DNA of 64,000 bases from DASWTL01 sp035575925. Lineage in GTDB: Bacteria > Bacteroidota > Bacteroidia > Sphingobacteriales > Sphingobacteriaceae. Numbering within the stretch: the stretch's first letter is position 1; the number at the start of each line of letters is the position of its first letter. Positions 52,719 to 63,500 of the stretch are shown piece after piece. A model generated the notes under the pieces. That model was not told the origin of the DNA and made no database searches. It worked only from the letters and a program-made list of their open reading frames with translations. The stretch is from positions 1 to 64,000 of the forward strand of contig DATLXK010000040.1 of assembly GCA_035575925.1 (NCBI GenBank), written 5' to 3'. A program made the translations under genes and the position numbers.

Positions 52719-55310
52719 CTAAGCCAGATTTCTGCCTGCATTAACAATTCCGTAAACTGTACGGATTATTAATTTATTATATATACTGGTCTGTTCTTCA
52801 GTTAAATTACCTTCATTCAACTTCTGCAATGCATAATGCTGGATCAGTATTAACGGAAGTACAATCTTTTCACGCATTCCTATCGATTTTCTCTCTATAG
52901 GATACTGTTCCATAAGTACCTGGTCCCCGCTGAGTTCCAGTAGAAGCTGTTTGGTAAGCTCAAACTCATCTCTTAGTTTTTTCCAGAAGGTAGAAAAGTC
53001 CTTTTCATTTTCAAGGAATGCAGTAACCCTGAAGTCTGATTTAGACATAGACATCATACAGTTGTCGATTATGGTTTTAAACTGCACAGACGAAACATAA
53101 AGTTTTTTAACATCATCCCACAAGCCATCATCTTTTGCCGATTTTAATGCTGTGCCTACACCATAAAAGCCAGGTATATTTTGCTTCAACTGGCTCCAGG
53201 CCGTTACAAAACTTATCGCCCTGAGGTCTTCCAGTTTTAGTTCTGATGTGGAGTTTCGTTTTACAGGTCTGCTACTGATATTTATTTGGGATAATAATTT
53301 TAAAGGACTGAACTTCTCCAGATATTTCAAAAACAAGGGATCTTCCCTGAGCTGAATAAAAGCGTCATGACTGGTGACAGCCATCTTTTCAATAAGCTCC
53401 ATTTCTTCAACCTCCATTGTATTTTTTGAATTATGGTTCAATGAAGAAGTAATGCCGGCGTTAATTAACTGCTCTATATTATGATAAGCAGTATCAAAAG
53501 ACCCGTACTGGCTGCTGATTGTTTGACCCTGAATGGTTAATTGAATATGATCATTGGCAACATCTTTACCCATGGATGAATAAAAACGATGGGTTTTACC
53601 TCCTCCCCGTGCCGGAGGCCCTCCTCTCCCATCAAAAAATGTCAGATCTATTTTATGTTTTCTGGCTATTGATGTCAGGTTTTTCTTAGCCTTAAAAATT
53701 GACCAGTTTGCCATAAGATAGCCACCATCTTTCGTGCTGTCAGAAAAACCAAGCATTATAGTTTGACGATTGCCCCTTCTTTGCAAGTGTTCTCTATAAA
53801 ATTTGTTGGAATAAAGGAGTTCCATTATTTCAGCTGCATGCGAAAGATCCTGAACCGTTTCAAATAAAGGCACAAAATCTACCGTCAGGCTTTCCATCTG
53901 CCACCCGTTCCAAACAAACAGGTTTATCAGCTGTAATATATCCGAAGCAGCCTGGCAGTTGCTAATTATAAACCGGTGGGATGCCCTTTCACCTCCTGAA
54001 TGCTGCATGTCTAGCATAAACCGGATAGTATCCAATGTATCCCTGGTTAGTTCATCCGCCTGCCCGGTTTCAGAAAACTTTATCGATGCAAAAGATAGCA
54101 GGTCAATCTTTTTTTCTTCTGGTAAACTATTATAATCATTTGTATACAAGGAAGTTAATTCACTTGAAGTTAAGCAATAGTCGAATGCTTTGCGTAAAAT
54201 TCTACTATCCTGCCTGATATCTAAAGACGCAAAATAGCATCCGAATAGCCTAACCTTCATAATCAGATCATCTACTATTTCTATAAACAATCCATTATGC
54301 CATTTTAATAACACATCCTTTATGGCATACAGGTTATCCAGAATCTCATCCTTCTCATCTGTTTGCACTTCCTCACTGTTAAAGCTGTTTCTATATAACA
54401 GATCGTATAATGTGTTCATATATATCTCAACACCCCGAAAAGTAATCCTTCGTTTTAAAACCCTGAAATCACGGTAATAGCATCTGAACAAAACAGTTCT
54501 TAGAAGTCTGGATACTGATTTTGTACTTTCAGTATTTACATTGGGGTTACCATCTCTATCGCCGCCCGGCCAAAATCCCAGCTCAATTAACTGGTGTTGC
54601 TCAGGCTGTGGAATATCAAATTCCTTTTCTATTAATGATTGAACATTTGCTGTGGCATGGTAAAAAACATTTTCCATAAACCAAGCAAGGCTTACGGCTT
54701 CATCTACAGGTGTGGGTTTGTCTTTATTAAAAAAGGGAGTTTTTCCAAGCTGCTGCAATAATAAATTTATAGATGTTAGATCATTTTTCTGCAATGCCAG
54801 ATTAAGATCTGTAATTATTGCCAGCACCGTGCCCGGGTAAAACTGTGTAGGATGCGCTGTAAGAACTAATCTTAATGAGAAATCTTTCAGGGCAGTAATT
54901 ACGCGGTCGCGATAAGAATTATCACTTTGCGCCCTTAAAAATATAGCCTGTAATGAGCCAGTATCTTCTGTAGTTACTTTTTTAAATGACGAATCTTCAA
55001 TTGCGTCAAATAGAACAACCTGGCGTTCAATGTACTGGATGAAATGAAAGAGAAGATCGAACCGGTTTATTTCATTAATATGTTTCTGATAAGTGGTAAA
55101 GAAGGTTTCAATAATCTCTGCAGGAGGGGTATTTTCATTAACCCCTTGCTCACAATGTGAGGTGAAAAAAGGCAATAGAGTTCCGGTTTGTCTGACGCGA
55201 TAAAACGGCAATGCCTGAAATAAACTATTGTATAGATCAAAACGGGTTAATACTTCACTGTCAAAAACATTTTCTTTCTGGCTTGCTTTCATCATTCTTC
55301 TGGTCCTCAA
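52719..55310 (-). CDS. ppc: Phosphoenolpyruvate carboxylase
   Basis: An 863-residue PEP carboxylase, which makes oxaloacetate from PEP and bicarbonate to refill the TCA cycle. LVLTAHPTQF holds the catalytic His, WPGGDRDGNPNV the conserved loop, MLGFSDSTKDGGYLMANW the second block, and FFDGRGGPPARGGG the Gly-rich loop. The C-terminus (VNAGRNLA) departs from the usual xRNTG end seen in many bacteria. The gene is flanked by non-coding DNA on its upstream side of only 19 bp before the SDR stop, so it may follow the SDR in one transcript. Confidence 0.93.
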   Translation of the reverse strand: MRTRRMMKASQKENVFDSEVLTRFDLYNSLFQALPFYRVRQTGTLLPFFTSHCEQGVNENTPPAEIIETFFTTYQKHINEINRFDLLFHFIQYIERQVVLFDAIEDSSFKKVTTEDTGSLQAIFLRAQSDNSYRDRVITALKDFSLRLVLTAHPTQFYPGTVLAIITDLNLALQKNDLTSINLLLQQLGKTPFFNKDKPTPVDEAVSLAWFMENVFYHATANVQSLIEKEFDIPQPEQHQLIELGFWPGGDRDGNPNVNTESTKSVSRLLRTVLFRCYYRDFRVLKRRITFRGVEIYMNTLYDLLYRNSFNSEEVQTDEKDEILDNLYAIKDVLLKWHNGLFIEIVDDLIMKVRLFGCYFASLDIRQDSRILRKAFDYCLTSSELTSLYTNDYNSLPEEKKIDLLSFASIKFSETGQADELTRDTLDTIRFMLDMQHSGGERASHRFIISNCQAASDILQLINLFVWNGWQMESLTVDFVPLFETVQDLSHAAEIMELLYSNKFYREHLQRRGNRQTIMLGFSDSTKDGGYLMANWSIFKAKKNLTSIARKHKIDLTFFDGRGGPPARGGGKTHRFYSSMGKDVANDHIQLTIQGQTISSQYGSFDTAYHNIEQLINAGITSSLNHNSKNTMEVEEMELIEKMAVTSHDAFIQLREDPLFLKYLEKFSPLKLLSQINISSRPVKRNSTSELKLEDLRAISFVTAWSQLKQNIPGFYGVGTALKSAKDDGLWDDVKKLYVSSVQFKTIIDNCMMSMSKSDFRVTAFLENEKDFSTFWKKLRDEFELTKQLLLELSGDQVLMEQYPIERKSIGMREKIVLPLILIQHYALQKLNEGNLTEEQTSIYNKLIIRTVYGIVNAGRNLA

Positions 55311-55329
55311 TTCGGATCAGCGAAGATAA

Positions 55330-56199
55330 TTATCCGTTTATAATTTCACCACCGTTAGGATGTAATATTTGACCTGTGAAATAACTGGAATCCTCGGATG
55401 CCAGAAATACAAATGAAGGGGCAACCTCTTCGGGCTGACCAGGCCGTTGTAAAGGTGTATCCGTCCCGAATTTGCTAACTTCTTCGTCTGAAAATGTTGA
55501 TGGAATCAGCGGGGTCCAGATAGGACCCGGCGCTATACCGTTAACGCGAATACCACGGGAGGCAAGATTAGCTGATAACGACCTCACAAAAGTAACTATT
55601 GCCCCTTTTGTGGCCGAATAATCAATTAAATGATGGCTGCCACGGTAGGCGGTAACTGACGTAGTACAGATTACCGAACTGCCTTTTTTTAAATGCGGAA
55701 GCGCAGCTTTTGTTAAATAGAACTGGGCAAATATATTTGTCCTGAACGTATTTTCAAGCTGCTCAGATGATATATCTTCAAGATTATCTTGTGGATATTG
55801 GACAGCGGCATTATTAACCAACACATCTAATTTTGTAAATTTTCCTATAGTTTGCTCTATAATAAATTTACAATGGTCTTCTTCTGATATATCTCCCGGT
55901 ATTAATAAACACTCCCTGCCTAATGCTTCAACATGCCTTTGGGTTTCTTTAGCATCCTCATGTTCGCAAAGATATGAGATGGCCACATTTGCGCCTTCTC
56001 GTGCAAAACTAACTGCTACTGCCCTTCCAATCCCGCTATCTCCTCCGGTAATTAGTGCTACTTTGCCGTCTAGCTTTACCAATCTATTAATCTGTTCGCC
56101 TTCAAAAGCTGGTGTTGGGTTCATTTCAGATTCAATACCAGGCTGTTTATCCTGATGTTGAGGAGGAAAATATGGTTTCTGTTCGTGGGATTGTTGCAT
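55330..56199 (-). CDS. Short-chain dehydrogenase/reductase (YghA/YhdF-like)
   Basis: An SDR of about 289 residues. The frame is open from 56253, but the ATG at 56199 (MQQSHEQKPYFPPQHQDKQPG) matches the characteristic N-terminal PxQHQxxxPG tail of YghA/YhdF-like oxidoreductases, so it is chosen. TGGDSGIGRA is the NAD(P) loop, NNAA follows, and YSATKGA is the active-site YxxxK. It lies 19 bp before ppc on the same strand. Substrate unknown; relatives are linked to general stress. Confidence 0.9.
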   Translation of the reverse strand: MQQSHEQKPYFPPQHQDKQPGIESEMNPTPAFEGEQINRLVKLDGKVALITGGDSGIGRAVAVSFAREGANVAISYLCEHEDAKETQRHVEALGRECLLIPGDISEEDHCKFIIEQTIGKFTKLDVLVNNAAVQYPQDNLEDISSEQLENTFRTNIFAQFYLTKAALPHLKKGSSVICTTSVTAYRGSHHLIDYSATKGAIVTFVRSLSANLASRGIRVNGIAPGPIWTPLIPSTFSDEEVSKFGTDTPLQRPGQPEEVAPSFVFLASEDSSYFTGQILHPNGGEIING

Positions 56200-56309
56200 A
56201 AGACAATGATTAGATAATGCTTTAACAATGTATAACCCACGCTGTTTTAGCAATTCATATGCTGGAGAAACATAGGAATATCATAGAGAAACCAAAACTT
56301 ACGGATTAG

Positions 56310-56425
56310 ACCTTTCCTGCGTCAAGGTGACAAAGCGTCTAAGTATGGTAAGTTTTGTCATTCAGACCTCAAGGGAAGAATCTGGACTATGCGCGAAAGC
56401 CAGATCTCTCCTTTACCGCGGTGAA
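56310..56425. repeat. Reverse family B repeats
   Basis: GACCTTTCCTGCGTCAAGGTGACAAA (two blocks, about 56310-56335) is a reverse 5' half, and TTTTGTCATTCAGACC..AAGGGAAGAATCTGG..GCGCGAAAGCCAGATCTCTCC (about 56354-56414) is a nearly full reverse copy of the unit at 37619-37900. Confidence 0.75.
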
Positions 56426-56432
56426 AAGTGAA

Positions 56433-57779
56433 TTATAGAAGTTCTGTCGCCAGATTAGCAAGTTCGCTGCGTTCTCCTTTTTGAAGTGTTATATGAGCAT
56501 ACAAATGATGATTTTTTGCTTTATCAATCAGGTAAGATAATCCATTACTTTCAGAATCAAGATAAGGAGTGTCAATCTGATAAATATCTCCTGTAAACAC
56601 AATCTTTGTATTTTCTCCAGCTCTGGAAATAATAGTTTTAACCTCATGCGGAGTAAGGTTTTGTGCCTCATCAACAATAAAAAATATCTTAGTTAGTGTA
56701 CGTCCCCTGATAAATGCTAAAGGAGCTATAGAAATTTTATCGGTCTCCACCAGTTCGTCAATTCTGTTTTGCGCCTTTACATCTTCCTGCTGTTCTTTAA
56801 TGAATTTAAGATTATCCCAGATTGGAGCCATGTACGGATCCACTTTTGACTTGATATCCCCGGGCAAAAATCCAATATCCTTGTTGCTCAATGGCACAAT
56901 AGGCCTGGTAATATATATTTGCCGGTAATGCTTCCGTTGTTCAAGGGCACATGCCAGGGCAAGTAACGTTTTTCCTGTACCCGCGTTTCCCTGTAGAGTT
57001 ACCAGTTTAATATCCGGATCTAAAAGCGCATAAATGGCACACGCCTGCTCGGCGCTTTTCGGTTTTATACCATGTACTTCCTGATCAGGGATATAATGCA
57101 AAAAATGATCCTTTGCTTTATAAAATGACTGTACAGTATATTTCTTATTTTTAAATATATAAAAGTGATTGCTCCGTGATAATTCAATTCCAAGCCTGTC
57201 AGCAGCTATTTTGCCGTTTGAAATTAACTCTTTTATGATTTTCTCCGGCGAGTTTTCAACCACGGTTTTCCCCGTGTACAGATCTTCAACATTTTTTACT
57301 TTACCGGTTTCGTAATCCTCAGCATTCAAATCTAAAGCCTTGGCCTTTAAACGAAGACAAATATCTTTTGAAACTAATACTACCTTTTTTTCCGGATGCT
57401 GCTGCTGAAGTGTTAATGCAGCATTCAGGATACCATGATCAACCTTTTCGTCGCCAAAAATTTCTTCTGCATTCAAATTACCTGGCTTTTCACCCATTAC
57501 TACTTTGAAGTTTCCACGGCCTGTTCCGGGTAGTGGCAACCATTCGTTTATGGGTTTAGTGCCCGAAAGTTCATCCATTAAACGGATAAAGCTCCTTGCT
57601 TCAAAATTACGTGTATCATTGCCGTTTTTAAAATTATCCAGCTCCTCTAATACCTGTATGGGAATAGCTACATCATGTTCCTGAAAATTTTTAAAAGCAT
57701 CATGATCATGAATTATAACGGAAGTATCAAGAACAAATATTTTACTTGAATTAGTGGTATCTGAGATATTTTTAATCAT
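56433..57779 (-). CDS. PIN-PhoH family RNase/ATPase (PhoH2-like)
   Basis: A 448-residue two-domain protein. The N-terminal PIN domain (KIFVLDTSVIIHD, VLEELDNFK, acidic residues further on) is a metal-dependent RNase fold. The C-terminal PhoH domain has Walker A GNAGTGKTLLALA (about residue 265) and Walker B IFFIVDEAQNLTPHE (about 365). PhoH2 proteins act as RNA helicase/nucleases. Unlike classic mycobacterial phoAT-phoH2, no small antitoxin gene precedes it; a terminator and a possible RNA transcript lie upstream. Confidence 0.9.
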   Translation of the reverse strand: MIKNISDTTNSSKIFVLDTSVIIHDHDAFKNFQEHDVAIPIQVLEELDNFKNGNDTRNFEARSFIRLMDELSGTKPINEWLPLPGTGRGNFKVVMGEKPGNLNAEEIFGDEKVDHGILNAALTLQQQHPEKKVVLVSKDICLRLKAKALDLNAEDYETGKVKNVEDLYTGKTVVENSPEKIIKELISNGKIAADRLGIELSRSNHFYIFKNKKYTVQSFYKAKDHFLHYIPDQEVHGIKPKSAEQACAIYALLDPDIKLVTLQGNAGTGKTLLALACALEQRKHYRQIYITRPIVPLSNKDIGFLPGDIKSKVDPYMAPIWDNLKFIKEQQEDVKAQNRIDELVETDKISIAPLAFIRGRTLTKIFFIVDEAQNLTPHEVKTIISRAGENTKIVFTGDIYQIDTPYLDSESNGLSYLIDKAKNHHLYAHITLQKGERSELANLATELL

Positions 57780-57835
57780 TACTGCTAACTAAATGAAAGG
57801 CCTTAATGTTTGGGTACGGAGAGTAAAGGTCACTA

Positions 57836-57880
57836 AAAGAAAAACGGGAAACCAATTCTTTCGAACAGATCTCCCGTTTT
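57836..57880 (-). terminator. Rho-independent terminator on the minus strand
   Basis: On the minus strand AAAACGGGA (57880-57872) pairs with TCCCGTTTT (57849-57841), followed by TCTTTT. It lies 57 bp upstream of the PhoH2 start codon, on the same strand, so it ends a transcript that begins further upstream or attenuates PhoH2. Confidence 0.75.
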
Positions 57881-58200
57881 AACCTTTACACAATCGTAAC
57901 CGTATAAAGGCACCAAGTTTTTTGTACTTAACCGACCGTTCGTTCGCAGCTTTTCAACTTTTGAAACTCCCGACCTTACTTCCGCTAAAATCTTTCCCGT
58001 AGAAAATATTTTAAACCTTAGTTATGCCCGTCTTTTGGAACTTAGTGCTTCTCCCCTTTTATCTTTCGATGCAGGCTTGTGAGGTAAGTTTTGAATGTCC
58101 TGAATGTTGAAATCGAAACTTCTATTTTCTTTGGACTTTCTCTCAGGCTGTCAAAGTACGTCGTGCTTGATGTTATCTAAGGTAGCTGATATAGGTATAC
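57836..58200 (-). ncRNA. Candidate structured non-coding RNA or long leader upstream of phoH2
   Basis: About 365 bases on the minus strand end in a strong terminator but contain no credible reading frame. The sequence is less AT-rich than its right-hand flank and has several short complementary segments. A promoter-like TTG-N21-TACTTG lies near 58235-58205 on the minus strand. Known RNAs of this size (RNase P RNA, tmRNA, 6S) were considered; only GAGAGAAAGTCC (about 58145) resembles RNase P conserved region I and the other conserved parts are absent. Identity unknown. Confidence 0.35.
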
Positions 58201-58481
58201 GTGTCAAGTAAAATCGTATGTTTTTTTTAGACAAGATATTAACACTTCATTCCTGGTTCTCCACATCGATAATAATAATAACTACTTGATAATCTGATAG
58301 AAACTGGAAATCATATCCCTTATTAACAAAATTTATTGGTTATCTAATCCACAGTTTATGGTAAAATTAAATCTCATTAAACTCCTTCGTTCTGCTAAAA
58401 ACGGGGAAAAGAGTGAGATAAATTGATAATTTTCCATCTAATCCGGAGGCTTTATTATAGCTTTACCAGAAATTAAAATAT
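58201..58481. other. Intergenic region between candidate RNA and CDGSH gene
   Basis: About 280 AT-rich bases. It should hold the promoters for the minus-strand transcript and for the plus-strand CDGSH gene. No gene or repeat was recognised. Confidence 0.4.
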
Positions 58482-58706
58482 ATGGCAACTACAAAACTTA
58501 CAATTAACAATAACGGATCGGTTAGAATAGAAGGCGATTTTGAAATAGTTGATAAAAATGGTAATTTATATGGCTTACAGGGACGTAATATTGTTTCCGT
58601 TTGTCGCTGCGGACTTTCAAAAAACAAACCCTTTTGTGATGGTTCTCATAATGGTCACTTTGAGCATGATGCTGTGGCCTTTGACCTGCCTCCGAAAAAA
58701 GCTTAA
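58482..58706 (+). CDS. CDGSH iron-sulfur domain protein
   Basis: A 74-residue protein. CRCGLSKNKPFCDGSH near residues 42-57 is the complete CDGSH motif (three Cys and one His) that binds a 2Fe-2S cluster. N-terminal strands form the short beta cap. No membrane anchor, so cytoplasmic. Likely role in electron transfer or cluster handling; partner unknown. Confidence 0.93.
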   Translation: MATTKLTINNNGSVRIEGDFEIVDKNGNLYGLQGRNIVSVCRCGLSKNKPFCDGSHNGHFEHDAVAFDLPPKKA

Positions 58707-58927
58707 GGCAAACCTTTTATTTAGAACGGCTAGAACCTCTACGTTTTATTTAAACCTAGTACTGCTTTGACAATATAAAAGTGTGTTTATTTTAGACACC
58801 ATAAGTTGTGTGCCGGTAATCTTATAAGTTGGTCTACCTCCATAACTGCCCTGTAAGCAACAACCCGGGTTGTAAAAAAAGATAAAAAGCACATATATTC
58901 GATCTCAAATTTTACAGTAATACTCTC

Positions 58928-59488
58928 ATGGCAAAAGCATCAGAAGTTAAATCAGGAAATTTTTTACGTTACAGCGGCGAACTGGTAACCGTTGAAGAAA
59001 TGGTACATCGTACGCCAGGTAAAGGCGGTGCTTTCTATTTAGGTAAGTTTCGTAATATTAAAACCGGAAAAATTGTGGAAGCCCGTTTAGGAACGGATGA
59101 GCAAGTTGAAATTTGCCGTGTAGAAACTAACGATTATCAATATTTATATGAAGAAGGTGATTCTTTTGTAGTGATGGATAATGTTTCTTTTGATCAGTTT
59201 AGTATTCCAAAATCACTGTTCGGGTCATCAGCAAAGTTCTTAAAAGAAGGCATGAACGTCATCGTTTCTTTAGAGAGTGAAGAACCCATCATGGCCCAGG
59301 CACCAAACAGCGTTGAACTGGAAATTACGTATACAGAGCCTGCTGTTAAGGGTGATACTTCATCAGGTGCGCAAAAATATGCTACTACAGAAAACGGGGT
59401 AGAAATAAAAGTGCCATTGTTTGTAAATCAGGGAGATAAAGTAAAGGTTGATACCCGCACAGGTGAATATATTGAGCGTGTGAAATAG
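58928..59488 (+). CDS. efp: Elongation factor P
   Basis: A 186-residue EF-P, which relieves ribosome stalling at proline runs. The three-domain beta structure is evident: KSGNFLRYSGELVTVEEMVHRTPGKGGAF, then VEICRVETNDYQYLYEEGDSFVVMDN, and KVDTRTGEYIERVK at the end. The tip of domain I reads PGKGGAF, so the modifiable residue is Lys (about residue 34). No EpmA or EpmB-like gene is nearby. Confidence 0.95.
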   Translation: MAKASEVKSGNFLRYSGELVTVEEMVHRTPGKGGAFYLGKFRNIKTGKIVEARLGTDEQVEICRVETNDYQYLYEEGDSFVVMDNVSFDQFSIPKSLFGSSAKFLKEGMNVIVSLESEEPIMAQAPNSVELEITYTEPAVKGDTSSGAQKYATTENGVEIKVPLFVNQGDKVKVDTRTGEYIERVK

Positions 59489-59685
59489 TCATTATGCTTC
59501 TTTAACCAGGACTGGCCGAGCATATTAAAGATTGCGGTTTCGTTAAACGATATGACAAAAGAACTTACAATAGCTATTCACGAACAACAAACTGATACTA
59601 AATAGTGTAACGTAGTCTTAGATTAGACTATCTGCACTCCGCTCTAGTGGCTATAGGTCGTTTAAAAATTTCTTAAATTTATTTC

Positions 59686-60243
59686 ATGCGAAATTTCATC
59701 TTAAGCCTTATAGTCTTTTCCTTTATGGGATGCTTGGAGGAGAAATACATAGATAAGCGTCCCTCCGATCAGGTTAATTTCCTAACTGCTGCCCGCCAGT
59801 GGCGCGATTCGGTTAACACCAATACTACCCCGGCTATGCGCCAGAAGTATCTAGAAAAGGGCGTAAGCGAAGTAAAAACCCACATAATCGACAGCCTGCA
59901 GTTACGTTTTGAATCTTGGGAAGCACGCATTCTGGACATAGGCCCCGACCCCACCGATAAGGATTATACTATTACTTCATTTGGTATGAACCTGGATGGC
60001 GGGTTACCGAATGAAAAAACACGCTATCAATCAGTGGTTTTTACCAGCAGGACCGTTAAATCTGAACCTGTAGATGCAACTATTAAAACGCTGCAGATCG
60101 GCGATTTAGTGAGAATTTCCGGCAATTATAAAATGCTCTTGAAGACAATCAATGTCGACAGCTATAATGACCTTTCCAAATCGAATAACGTACTGGATAA
60201 CCCGGAATTCAGAATAGAACTAAGCAAATTAGAAAAACTTTAA
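59686..60243 (+). CDS. Hypothetical lipoprotein
   Basis: A 185-residue protein with a lipoprotein signal (ILSLIVFSFMGC, Cys near residue 16). The mature part is mixed helix and strand with no recognised family. RISGNYKMLLKTINVDSYNDLSKSNN near the end hints at a beta-barrel or OB-like segment. Function unknown. Confidence 0.65.
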   Translation: MRNFILSLIVFSFMGCLEEKYIDKRPSDQVNFLTAARQWRDSVNTNTTPAMRQKYLEKGVSEVKTHIIDSLQLRFESWEARILDIGPDPTDKDYTITSFGMNLDGGLPNEKTRYQSVVFTSRTVKSEPVDATIKTLQIGDLVRISGNYKMLLKTINVDSYNDLSKSNNVLDNPEFRIELSKLEKL

Positions 60244-60595
60244 AAGATTAATCTCACAAGACTCCATTAAGTGTGCAAATGCAGATCGGTTTTGGCGCCA
60301 GGCTGAAAACCTCACATTATTTCAGCGTATACAGCAGAGTTCTTAAGTCGTTATAACTTTAGTGCAAGAGACTTTGTGCCTTAGGAAAGCCGACCGCCTT
60401 TCTAAGCAAGTGATGCTATATTAATTTATTTGGGAAGATTGTTCTTAGATGATTGAGTTGTGAATTTATAAAAAAGCATAAAAAAGTATTACTAATTAAT
60501 AATATCATATAATCTTTCAATAATTATAGTGGTTAATTTTAATTTAATATTTATCAAACTGTTATTAACTAATTATTTAACCAATTATAATTTCT
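60244..60595. other. AT-rich upstream region of the secreted beta-helix gene
   Basis: About 350 bases without a gene. CCTTAGGAAAG (60379-60389) pairs with CTTTCTAAG (60398-60406) but no T run follows, so it is not a clear terminator. The last 130 bases are very AT-rich, as expected of a promoter and leader; no single motif could be chosen. Confidence 0.4.
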
Positions 60596-63500
60596 ATGCT
60601 TAAAACTTTACATGTCAGATTAGGGGTCTTTTGTGGTTTTTTTACAATTAATAATTCTCCCGCGAGGAGTATTTTACCACCCCGTTTAAATCAATTTATC
60701 TTTTTAGTGGGTATTTTTCTTATTTGTGCATCGGCAAACCGATCATATGCACAAAGAGCAGTACCAACATTTAATTGTTTAAGTCTGTATTGGACCCCAA
60801 GCAATGTAACTGATACCACAAAAAAAGTGTTAGTGAAATACAAAATAGCCGGTACTCAGCAATGGTACAATGGGTTAAGCCTGATCTCAAACTCCAGAAG
60901 TGGGGCGTATGCAAATGGGGATTTATTTACTATCGAACAGTATAGAGGCAGTTTAGTTAATCTTACACCCAATACTCAATATGAAGTGAAACTTACTTTA
61001 GATGGAACTTCTCAAAGTGTGACTTTAACAGGTGTCCAGGTAAAAACGCTAAATGAAAATTTCGTTGGAGCACCAGCTTCTGATTGGACTGTACCGACTG
61101 TAAATTATAGCACTCCTTTGAATATTCCGCCAACAGCTTCGGGAACAAGTACCAGTTACAAAGTTTACGATGGTAATAATAAGATTATGAATTTGGCAAA
61201 AAACCATGATAATGGCATTACCATCGATGCAGATTATATAATTATAAGAAATTTTATAATCCAGGGTGCCAGACTTAATGGAATTTTAGTGAAAGGGCTT
61301 CACAAGAATATTATTATAGAAAACTGTGATATTAGTGCCTGGGGAATTAAAGATAATGATGAATCAGCGACTAGCCTCTTTGGGGAAATTGATTTGGCAG
61401 GTATCAAAGTTGATAATGGATGGGTTGGTCCAGGGTCTGGCCAAATTATAATTCAACGCAATAAAATTCATCATCCTAGCTGGGATACAAATAATTGGAA
61501 CGAAGACAGGCTTATAAACACAGATAATCACCCTGAAGGGCCGGTGCCCATATTTTTTCAGAATTCGAAAGGAAATAATATTATCAGATATAATGAAATA
61601 TGGTCTGATCAAGACCACTTTTTTAACGACGGAATTGGCGGTAAACGGGGTGCTACGAATTCTGGAAATACCGGAGCCGATACAGATATTTATGGAAATT
61701 ATGTTTCTTATTGCCATGATGATGGTATTTCAATTGAAGGTGGAGTACAAAACGTAAGGGTATGGGAAAATTTTGTTGAAAATACATATCAGGGTATTGC
61801 AAATGCACCGGTGAGTATTGGGCCTCTTTATATGTGGCGCAATGTGTTTGGAGGTGGCACTACAGTAGCAGGTGGAGGTAAAGCTGCATCTAATGGAGTA
61901 AAAATGGGTGAATCGGGTGGCATAGAAATGATGGTAGGCTATCAGTATATTTTCAATAATACCTATACGCAGCTCAATGATACCGGTTGGGGAAACCTGG
62001 GCAGCGCTAGATTAATTAGACGTACCACAACCCGGAATAATATTCTGCACACGCGTTCAGGTATCAATCAAACTATTGGCGTTAGTAAAGATGGGGTGGA
62101 CAGAGGCAATGGGCTTACCAGCAGCAAAAATGATTTTGATTATGATTTAATATCTAACCCGGAAATCCATGCAGATGGAACGAGAAGTTTCCCTGAAAAA
62201 GAAGGCGTAGCAAGTTTTGAATCAAATGGCATTAAAGGTACTGTACCAGGTTACGTATCAGGAACCTGGTACTTAAGTACCAAAACTGCTAATTTTAAAC
62301 TGCTGTCAACCAGCGCGGGACATGACGGGGGAGAAATTATTAATAACTTTTCCGATAAGTATAACTTAACTGCTCCGGATATTGGTGCTCATGAAAAGTC
62401 TTATCGAGATGTAATTTATGGTGTAAATTCCAATTTTGCTCCCGATCAATTAGCGGCAAATCCAATTACATTTACTTCTGCTACAACCAAAACGTATGAA
62501 GATGCTCCATTTGCATTAGCAGCTACAGCAACTTCTGGAGGAACCGTTACTTATAGTTTAGTCTCAGGGCCAGGCAGCTTATCAGGCTCTACGTTAACCA
62601 TTACCGGTACCGGAACTATTGTGGTTAGGGCAAGTGTTGATGCAAACGGAACTTATGCATCTAATGAGCAGGATCAAAGCATTACAGTTGCAAAAGCATC
62701 TCAAACAATAACTTTTAATACACTAGCTAATAAAGTATATTATACTGGTGTTCCTACCTTTACCGTATCGGCTACGGCCAGTTCTGGTTTAGCTCCAACG
62801 TATTCAATTGTTTCCGGGCCGGCATCAATCTCCGGAAATACAATTACTTTAACGGGTGCCGGAACTGTTACTGTTAGAGCAATTCAGGGTGGAAATGAAA
62901 ATTATAACGCCGCCACTAATGTGGATCAGTCTTTTATGGTTACTACCGCCCTTCAGGCAGAGAATGCAACTTTAAATTTAGCAACTGTTGAATCCAGTGC
63001 CACAGGTTATACCGGTACAGGTTATGTTAATTTTAGCCCTACAAGCGGTTCTTCTGTAACTTTTACAGTAAGCCTGACATCATCAGCCACCTTGTACTTT
63101 GCATTCAGATATGCGAATGGTTCTACAGCTGCCAGAACTGCAAATCTTCTTATTGATAATACAGCTGTTACTGGTGGTGTTACGTTTAATGTAACAGGTA
63201 GTCCGGCTAGTTTTAGTGCCTGGACAATGACCAATACGTTCAGCAAAAGTTTAGCTTCAGGAACCCACACCATTAAAATTGTAACTACCGGAAGTGATGC
63301 AGGTAATGTTGATTACATGACTTACAGTACAAGCCCTTCATTTGCCCCTGTCGCTGTAGTTACTGGTAAAGATCAATTGAAGTTGGTTAATTTAGATGAG
63401 AATTTCAAATCTTTCACTGCATCGGTTTCACCAAATCCGGCAAGCAGAGAGGTAAGATTATTTATTACCCATCCACAAGAAGGAGATCTTAATATAACTT

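Noticed and set aside
57836..58200. RNase P RNA or tmRNA
   Set aside because: Only one short segment resembles RNase P region I; the other conserved blocks, and the tmRNA tRNA-like ends and tag frame, are absent.
60379..60406. Terminator after the 59686 lipoprotein gene
   Set aside because: A stem exists but no T run follows it.
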